From Prorocentrum cordatum (Eukaryota > Sar > Dinophyceae > Prorocentrales > Prorocentraceae): a DNA stretch of 49,149 nt. The position numbers and the translations under genes are program-made. Positions 42,500 to 49,149 of the stretch are shown here, one piece after another (the stretch's first letter is position 1; the number at the start of each line of letters is the position of its first letter). The notes under the pieces are model-generated. The model searched no databases. It was not told the origin of the DNA and saw nothing but the letters and a program-made list of their open reading frames with translations. The stretch is from assembly GCA_963575745.1 (NCBI GenBank), contig CAUYUJ010002758.1:178581-227729 (forward strand), given 5' to 3'.

Positions 42500-43300
42500 T
42501 GTCGCTCCGCTCCCAGGGGCGGTTCGGCAGGGCGGGCAGGGCGTGTCGCCTCAGACTTCCAAACCACGCATGGTCCCGAAGCGGAGCATCCGCAAGAGCT
42601 CCACGGACGGAGGGCCTTTCGTTTGGTTCTCGCCCTCGCGGCGCGCACATCGGTGTTCGAGAACTCTGCAGGAGCTTCACGGGTGGAGGAGGGTCCCTTT
42701 CAGCACGAGGTTGACCCATCAGCGCCGCGCGCATTCGCCTCAAAACTGCGCAAGCAATGTCGCTGATGGAGGGCGGCCCGTTGTCAAAATACGGTTTTCG
42801 CTTTAGCGGCGCGCGCGTTCGCCCAAGGAGTGTGCAACAGTTTCACGGCTAGAGAGCGGGCCATTTTCAAAATGCGGTTCTCTCCTCAGCGCCACGCACA
42901 CTTTTCTTCAAAGTTCGCAAGAACTTCATGGATAGACGGGGGCCGTTTTCAAAGTGTGGGTATCGCCTGAACGCTGCACGCACTCATGTTCAAAACTTGC
43001 AAGCGTCTCACGGATGGAAAACTGCTGTTGTGCAAAAGGTGTTTCTCGCGTGAGCGCCGCGCACGCTCGTTGTAATAAATTACAGCATATTCAAATGTCC
43101 TTATGGCTGACGTCTCAAAAACGGTGCTCTGGCTAAATGTATGTAGCCCTGTCAGAGCGCAGCATTCACGTTGATTCGCGGCACTGATATCTCAGGAATG
43201 GTGCTGTGGCACGATTGAACATCGTCAAGACGCAACAATCATTCCCAACCCTCACTTGGTTGGGTTCTCGTTTGGAATAGAACACTGTGGTCTCCACCTT
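42500..43300 (+). mobile_element. Composite repeat family 2, copy III (plus)
   Basis: Head CTGTCGCTCCG, GGGCGGGCAGGGCGTGTCGC and CTCAGACTTCC (42500-42600), about seven ~75-85 bp units (42600-43130), core CATTCACGTTGATTCGCGGC and CAGGAATGGTGCTGTGGCAC (43160-43220) and tail ending TTGGGTTCTCGTTTGGAATA, GAACACTGTGGTC and a C/T tract. Order and strand match copy II; the array is longer. Confidence 0.72.
42600..43130. repeat. ~75-85 bp units in composite copy III
   Basis: Each unit carries GGGCGGCCCGTTGTCAAAAT-like and CAGCGCCGCGCGCATTCG-like words, for example near 42770, 42860, 42945 and 43030. Equivalent units lie in copies I and II. Confidence 0.85.
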
Positions 43301-43383
43301 CTCTCATCCCCCTCCTCCCGCCTCCCCCTTTCTCCTTCCTCTTCCTCTCTCCTCCCGCCTGCCTTTTCTGCCCCCCTGCCTCG

Positions 43384-45125
43384 TGCCCGCGGTCTGCGAA
43401 ACTGTTGTCACTTCCGTGGGCTTCTGGGAGGCCCGGCGGAGGTACGTCATACGCGGATCACCACGAGACCTCGCCGTCCCCTGGAGGGCTGCCATATGCG
43501 AAACTGTCGCCACGTTTGCAAGCTTCTGGGAGGCCAAAGGGAGGTACGACATACGCGGATCACCACGAGACCTCGCACCCCCTTGGGGGGCTGCGATCTG
43601 CGAAACTACCGCCACATTCGCTGGCGTTTGGGAGGCCCAGCGGAGGTGCGTCATACGCGGATCACCACGAGACCCCGCCGACCCCCTGGGGGGGCTGTGA
43701 TATGCGAAACTGTCGCCGCGATCGCTGGCATCTCGGAGGCCCATCGGAGGTACGTCCTACGCGGATCACCACGAGACCTCGCCGTCCCCCGGGGGGCTGC
43801 GATCTGCGAACATGTCGCCACTTTCGCTTGCTTTTGGGAGGCCCAGCAGAGGTGCGTCATATGCGGATCACCACGAGACCTCGCCCTCTTTTGGGGGGCT
43901 GCGATGTGCTAAACTGTCGCCACTTCCGTGGGCTCCTGGGAAGCCCAGCGGAGATCGTCATACGCGGATCACCACGAGACCTCGCCGTCCCCTGGAGGGC
44001 TGCGACCTGCGAAACTGTCGCCTCGTTCGCGGGCTTCTGGGAGGCCCAGCGGGAGTACGTCCTACGCGGATCACCACGAGACCTCACCGTCCCCTGGGGG
44101 GGGCTGTGATATGCGAAAATGTCGCCACGTTCGCATGCTTCTGGGGGAACCAGCTGAAGTATGTCATACGCGGATCACCACGAAACCTCGCCGTTCTCTG
44201 GGGGGCTGCGACTTCGAAACCGTCGCCACTTTCGCGGGCTTCTGGGAGGCCCAGCGGAGATACGTCATACGCGGATCACCGCGAGACCTCGCCGTCCCCT
44301 GGAGGGCTGCGATATGCGAAAATGTCGCCGCGTTTGCGGGCTTCCAGCGGATGTACGACATACGCGGATCACCACGAGACCTCGCGCTCCCCTGGGGGGC
44401 TGCGATCTGCGAAACTGTCGCCCATTCCGCTGTTTTCTGGGAGGCCCATCGGAGGTACGTCCTACGCGGATCACCACGAGACCTCGCCGTCCCCTGGGAG
44501 GGCTGCGATATGCGAAAATGTCGCCGCGTTCGCGGGCTTCTGGGAGGCCCAGCGGAGGTACGTCATACGCGGATCACCAGGAGACCTCGCACTCCCCTGG
44601 GGGGGGCTGCGATCTGCGAAACTGTCGCCACGTTCGCTGGTGTCTGGGAGGCTCAGCGGACGTACCTCCTAGGCGGATCACCACGAAACCTCGCCGTCCC
44701 CTTGGAGGGCTGCGATCTTCGAAACCGTCGCCACTTTCGCGGGCTTCTGGGAGGCCCAACGGAGGTACGTCATACGCGGATCACCGCGAGACTTCGCCGT
44801 TCCCTAGGGGGCACGCGATCTGCAAAACTGTCGCCACTTTCGTGGGCTTCTGGGAGGCCCAGCGGAGGTACGGCCTACGCGGATCACCACAGCCCCATCG
44901 TCCCCTGGGGGGCTGCGATCTGCGAAACTGTCGCCGCGTTCGCGGACTTCTGGGAGGCCCAGCGGAGGTACGCCATACGCGGATCACCACGAGACCTCGC
45001 ACTCCCCTGGGGGGGCTGCGATCTGCAAAACTGCCGCCTTTCGCGGGCTTCTGGGAGGCCCAGCGGAGGCACGTCCACCCGGATCACGACGAGACCTCGC
45101 CGTCCCCTGGGGGGACTGCGATGGG
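43384..45125. repeat. 102-bp tandem array, 17 units
   Basis: The landmark GGATCACCACGAGACCTCGC (or a near variant) starts at 43455, 43557, 43659, 43763, 43865, 43966, 44068, 44172, 44273, 44366, 44468, 44571, 44675, 44778, 44881, 44981 and 45081. Most spacings are 101-104; one is 93. Many units are 102 bp (34 codons), so long plus frames persist, one reading YVIRGSPRDLAVPWGAA. Variation in G-run length shifts the frame every few units, which argues against a real 34-residue protein repeat. Confidence 0.95.
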
Positions 45126-45197
45126 TTCCTGGGAGGGCCAGCGGAATGGCGCGGCGCGTGCGAGCGCCGCGCAACGAAGAGCGCATGGCGCTGTCCG

Positions 45198-45512
45198 TTG
45201 CCCATGCCGCATCCCTTCTTCGGCTGCCTTCTGCTTGTGATGCGTGCGGGCACATGCCTCGTTTCGCGCAGGGCGCTGTGCCGTCGTGGCGCGCAGGGCG
45301 CCGTCCTGCGATGCGAGCACAGCGCAAAGCGCTGTTGCTCCCAAGAATCACGTCTCCAATCGCCCCTCCTCCATTCACGTTTCCACGCCCCCCGCGGTCG
45401 CACTCCTGCCAGCGACCTGCCTCTTAAGGGTGGCACCGCAGATGTGAAACATCCGACTCTGGCCCGACGTTCTTTGGCGAAGCGTTCAAGGGAATTGAGG
45501 ATCATGCAATGA
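45198..45512 (+). other. Open frame of 104 codons, not called as a gene
   Basis: Reads CLVSRRALCRRGAQGAVLRC and later LKGGTADVKHPTLARRSLAK. GCGCAGGGCGC words recur here. Both strands are open. Composition is mixed, but the region has repeat character and no domain is seen. Confidence 0.15.
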
Positions 45513-45519
45513 TTGCCTT

Positions 45520-45620
45520 AGGCACGGCCCTGGGTTACTTTGATTCGCGGCGTTGAAAATCCCAGGAATGGTGTTACGGCACGGTTCAGGACTTCTAAAC
45601 GATTGTCCGCACTCTTTCGG
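45520..45620 (+). mobile_element. Composite repeat family 2, solo core (copy IV)
   Basis: TTTGATTCGCGGCGTTGAAA, TCCCAGGAATGGTGTTACGG and CACGGTTCAGGA match the cores at 22848-22915, 28105-28160 and 43160-43220. No head or array was recognised next to it. Confidence 0.7.
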
Positions 45621-45904
45621 GCACGCTGGCCTGATGGAGCGCCCTCTCGAGGAGCATCGCCTGAGGTGGGCTGCCGCGCGCTTCGACGTCGAGTTCTGGC
45701 GCGCGGCCTCGGGCGACTCCGCACTTCCGACCAACTTGCAGATAGTGCGCAGTGCTTCGCAGCGACTCGGCGGTCGATTGCGACTCGGCTAAGAAGTCGG
45801 CTAGAAGGGCCCGTATTTTCCAGATGGCCGCTTCCCCATTTGCTTGGCGTGGCGCGTGAGTCTCGGTCGCCGGTCGGCACTGGCGGCAGCGCTGAGAGAT
45901 CTGA

Positions 45905-46255
45905 TCATAAGCCGCCCCTGGTCGGCGCTGGCGGCGCCTCTGGGAAGCTTGGCGCCAGTTCCAATGGATCTTGGCATTTCGCCACCTGCTCGCTGGTCAA
46001 AGGCGGACGGTCGTCGTCGGAGTCGCGCAGGTACGTCCCCGATTGGGGATCGACGACCCGCCTGGACACCGCAGACGATGCTCTCGCAACCGGCGGGCGC
46101 CACGTGGACGCGGATCGGTGCGCTGGCCCGCAAGGCGTAGAGCAAGAGTGACAGCGGCGCGTCCACCGGCGAGCCGGCGTGGCTGCCAAGCTCCGCCTTG
46201 CTCGTCGTGCGTCGCGCGGGCGGTCGTCTCTGAGACCGCCAGCAGGCCCTGCAAG
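45905..46255 (-). pseudogene. Frame-shifted coding relic, unidentified
   Basis: On the minus strand ELGSHAGSPVDAPLSLLLYA and RVHVAPAGCESIVCGVQAG (about 46065-46200) read in one frame with GC-ending codons; from about 46062 the protein-like reading moves to the next frame, VVDPQSGTYLRDSDDDRPPL and SEQVAKCQDPLELAPSFPEA, ending at a stop near 45908. The two halves abut, so one indel or a sequencing error would explain the break; I see no GT-AG boundary at the switch. Upstream it merges with CTTGGGG-type repeat. Family not recognised. Confidence 0.4.
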
Positions 46256-46445
46256 AGGTCCCCAAGAGGTCGATGGAGGCCCCACAGAGGCCAAGATCAG
46301 ACCCCGAAAGGTCCACAAGAGGCACCCAGGACGCCCCAAGACACCCCAAAACCGCATCCAAGAAGCGTCCGAGAGGCCTCCCAAGAGATCCCCACAAGCA
46401 TCCAGAAGGCCTCCGACCCACAACCCAGGCACAATGGCGGGATGG
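46256..46445. repeat. Reverse-oriented CCAAGAGGCC repeat
   Basis: CCCCAAGACACCCCAAAAC, CCTCCCAAGAGATCC and related words are the reverse complement type of the CTTGGGGGCCTC motifs at 8668-11146. It is a short outlier of that family. Confidence 0.65.
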
Positions 46446-46513
46446 GCCGAAAGCCACTGTACAGAGAGGGTGAGAGAGAGAGAGACAGACAGAGACCTGT
46501 CAGAAACATCTAA

Positions 46514-46990
46514 ATACTGTGCCCGAAAGCCAAGGGGTGTGAGCGAGGGTCCTGGTCATGGGTGCGGCATGCAAAAATCAATATATGGAACGTGGCTGGT
46601 GAATACTTAACCTTGCCCTGGGCGGTGGATCTGACAGGGGCGGGGAGGATGTGGTATACAATACAACCTCGAGGGAGAGGAGGGGGAGCGGTGCACAAGG
46701 GAATAGCCGCGCACAGGTCGCACGGAATGGCCCGACGAGGGCAGGGGGGGGAAGAGGCAGGAGAACGGGAGGGTGGAGGAGGAGAAGGCAAGCGAAAAGG
46801 TCCAATCAACTCGCATAAGATTACCTATACGACCACCCTTCGGGTGATAAGGAGGTTCGGGGGGGAGGATGCAGCGTCTCACTCGATCACACTATCCATC
46901 TCACTATCGGTCTCGCTCGATCGATTTCACTCGATCGATCTCACAATCGATCTCACTCGATATATCTCATTCGCTCGGTCTCACAATTGA
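46514..46990 (+). other. Open frame with coding-like first half
   Basis: The plus frame opens after TAA at about 46513 and reads AKINIWNVAGEYLTLPWAVD, LTGAGRMWYTIQPRGRG and later GPINSHKITYTTTLRVIRRF. Composition is more natural than most frames here. It then runs through the TCGATCTCAC repeat to 46990, so any real gene would need to end or splice before about 46880. No domain is recognised. Confidence 0.22.
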
Positions 46991-47075
46991 TCTGATAATC
47001 GGTCTCACAATCGATCCCACATTCGGTCTCACTATCGATCTCACTACCGATATCACAATCGATATAACATTCAAC
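46885..47075. repeat. TCGATCTCAC degenerate repeat
   Basis: About 15 units of roughly 11-13 bp such as TCACTCGATCGA and TCACAATCGATC. Confidence 0.85.
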
Positions 47076-47077
47076 GT

Positions 47078-47226
47078 CATCATCATCATCATCATCAGCA
47101 ACAACACCACCATCTCCATCGTCATCGGGACACTGTCATCTTCACATCATCATCGCCATCATCATCAACGCCATCATCATCATGCCATCATCATCAACGC
47201 CATCAGCATCTCATCATAGTCATCAG

Positions 47227-47290
<64 letters not shown>

Positions 47291-47321
47291 GGGACACAGC
47301 CATCGTCATCATCACCATCAA

Positions 47322-47352
<31 letters not shown>

Positions 47353-47668
47353 GGGACACCATCATGGTCACCATCATTTTCATCGTCAACATCATCAACA
47401 ACATCGGGACACCATCATCATCAGCTCATTATCATCATCAACATCATCAACAGCATCATCTACATCATCGGGACACCATCATCATCAGCAGCATCATCAT
47501 CACCAACATCATCATCATCAATATCATCATCGGCACAACATCACCATCACCATTATCGTCACCACCGTCATAATCATCATCATCGGGATACCATAATCAT
47601 CATCAGCAGCAGCATCATTACCAACATCATCATCAACAACAACGGGCAGAAACATCATCATCGTCATC

Positions 47669-47726
<58 letters not shown>

Positions 47727-47815
47727 TAACATCATCATCATCACCAGGACACCATCATCGTCATCATCACCATCAACATAACCATCATGATCATCATCAA
47801 CAACATCATTTTCGG
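47078..47815. repeat. (CAT)n tract with CGGGACAC interruptions
   Basis: CAT repeats broken at intervals by CGGGACACC or a variant (near 47126, 47290, 47351, 47404, 47470, 47583 and 47745). The tract contains a pure run at 47225-47290 and another at 47675-47725. Confidence 0.95.
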
Positions 47816-47832
47816 AACACCGACCTGACACC

Positions 47833-47990
47833 GGCGGGACACCGCGGGGCCCCGGCCGCCCGGAAGGGAGACATTTGGTCCGGCCGCGCCTCAGCCACAC
47901 GGGACACCAGCGGGACACAAGCGGGACACCGCGGGGCCCCGGCCGCCCGGAAGGGAATCATTTGGTCCGGCCGCGCCTCAGCCACAGGAG
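47833..47990. repeat. 87-bp direct duplication
   Basis: GCGGGACACCGCGGGGCCCC occurs at 47834 and 47921, each followed by GGCCGCCCGGAAGGGA, TTTGGTCCGGCCGCGCC and TCAGCCACA. The minus strand reads VAEARPDQM in both copies, since 87 is a multiple of three. GGGACACC is shared with the CAT tract. Confidence 0.93.
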
Positions 47991-48118
47991 ACTTTCTCTC
48001 GCCCGCCCACGCAGCTTCGCCTCGCCCGCACGCACGGCACGCACGAACACGAAACCGAAATCGATTTCCCGGTGGGGGGGCTCTCCGTTCCACTTCGATC
48101 TCACCCCCTCACCTCCGA

Positions 48119-48420
48119 TTATACGGGTTGACTGGACCTCTTCGCGTCCTTATCATAAGGACGCACGATAAGGATGCAAGGGCCCAGGAAGGCCACGTCG
48201 ACACTCTGAGAGCTGGGCGCGGCCAGCGAAAGCGGCCAAGGATGGGCCGAAGGGGAAGGGTGCGAGGGTAACCTTGGAAAGTTGCTCATCCTTACTACGC
48301 GAGAGGACACGAGACCCTTCCGAAGGCCACATCGCCGTAGGAGTGTAAGAAGGCACGTGCCGCGAGGCACAGGACAAAAGGGTACCCTTGAGCTGGCAGG
48401 GTCGACCTACTAATCATGGC
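48119..48420 (-). other. Weakly coding-like stretch
   Basis: The minus strand reads SKDEQLSKVTLAPFPFGPSL and AAFAGRAQLSECRRGLPG in an open frame of about 75 codons ending near 48153. Codon third positions are not biased. Recorded without a gene claim. Confidence 0.15.
48137..48157. repeat. 10-bp palindrome GCGTCCTTAT
   Basis: GCGTCCTTAT then C then ATAAGGACGC, a perfect hairpin with a one-base centre. ACGATAAGGAT follows at 48165 as a partial extra copy. Confidence 0.8.
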
Positions 48421-49149
48421 CGACTGTTTGCCGGTTGACTGTAGGAAGCGGCGGCGGCGGCGGAGGAGGAGAAGGAGGAGAAGGACAACATGCCTCGTAC
48501 GCTCATCCGACCGCGTCAGATGAGATCCGCGATGTCCATGGGCATCTCCTGCCGCCGGCCGCAGGTGCGAAGAGAGGAGGGGAGGGGAGGCGAGGAGAGC
48601 GGGGGGTGGTGGCGGGGAGTGGGCAGGGAGCCCAGACCCCATGCCGTCGTGATTTTTTCACAGCGTCGACCCCCAGAAATCTGGACCCCTTCCCCAAGAC
48701 CGTTTTTTTCGTCCCGAGTCGCTTCTTGACGGTCCTGAGGCCCGTGAAAGGCCCCCAGGCCGAAGATGACGAAAAAAACCTCCCGCCGCGATTTGTTTCG
48801 CAGCAGCGCAAGGAGGTCTGGGGAGGGAGGGGAGCAGGGGGATGGGTGGACGGGGAGACGGAGCGCCCGAGGGGGCACGCAGGGAGGGCGCCGACCTGGC
48901 GCGGCTGCACTTTTGGTAGGTGGGTCAGGTCCTCCTTGGAGGCGCGCGTCCGACCAGAATATATAGCGTGCCCATCTTGTAGTGTATCGCTTCCCGAGCG
49001 GGGAGGCCAGAAAGCGCCCGCCACGACGCATGTACTAAAGATTTCTCGGTGCGCGCGTCGCCCCCGGAGGGGCGACGCACGTATAGTACAAGTATGTTTG
49101 GGCCCGGCCGCCTCTGGCGGTGTGCGCTGCGAGCAGGAGCGCAGCAGAG
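48421..49149. other. GC-rich right edge, no gene called
   Basis: GGC/GGA repeats at 48449-48480. Frames of 170 codons are open on the minus strand at 48503-49031 in two registers; neither has a clear codon bias or known motif. Nothing else is supported to the end of the window. Confidence 0.35.

Noticed and set aside
43384-45125. CRISPR array (regular repeats with spacers)
   Set aside because: The whole 102-bp unit is conserved, there are no unique spacers, and the setting is eukaryotic.

Overview
This window reads as nuclear DNA of a eukaryote, most likely a unicellular alga or other protist with a large, repeat-choked genome; a dinoflagellate is my leading guess, but nothing here proves it. 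The reasons are the near-total dominance of tandem repeats, the absence of bacterial operon structure or ribosome binding sites, several short coding-like islands with GC-ending codons, possible GT-AG introns, and a 100-base assembly gap (14050-14149). I found no rRNA, tRNA, CRISPR array or recognisable housekeeping gene. Most long open frames in this window are translations of repeats and are not annotated as genes.

Layout. 1-3720: an 11-bp satellite, a 9-bp GCGCCAGGY array and long CTA-repeat tracts. 3774-4835: the best gene candidate, minus strand, containing a 117-bp tandem duplication that looks like three exon-intron units. 4930-8450: CTC tracts and four ~800-930 bp tandem segments. 8670-11146: three further segmental copies rich in CTTGGGGGCC motifs, separated by TA/CA tracts. 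A 37-40 bp palindrome recurs nine times from 5469 to 10436. 11194-13340 and 15540-17441: two copies of a composite element with shared ends, an 11-bp inverted repeat and a long GAGGCT array inside. 13615-14361: CTA then GAC repeats with the gap. 14383-15539 and 18580-20480: GC-rich minus-strand coding relics with frame breaks. 21655-22125: 77-bp array. 22640-24265, 27669-28283 and 42500-43300 (plus a solo piece at 45520): copies of a second composite repeat with its own internal ~80-bp array. 24818-25579: a small inverted-repeat element family, one copy interrupted by a second element of the kind that targets TA. 28497-28920: a large palindrome around a CTC tract. 29480-32160: an array with a head-to-head inversion. 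32160-33115, 35550-37305 and 47078-47815: GAT/CAT tracts. 34292-34663: two different inverted-repeat elements side by side. 43384-45125: seventeen 102-bp units. 45900-49149: a frame-broken relic, CAT tract, 87-bp duplication and low-complexity GC-rich DNA.

The genes cannot be assembled into a pathway. The most informative content is the repeat biology: two unrelated composite families that keep conserved ends but carry variable tandem arrays inside, and at least four short fold-back (MITE-like) families, two of them with plausible target-site duplications and one with a paralogous empty site within the same window.
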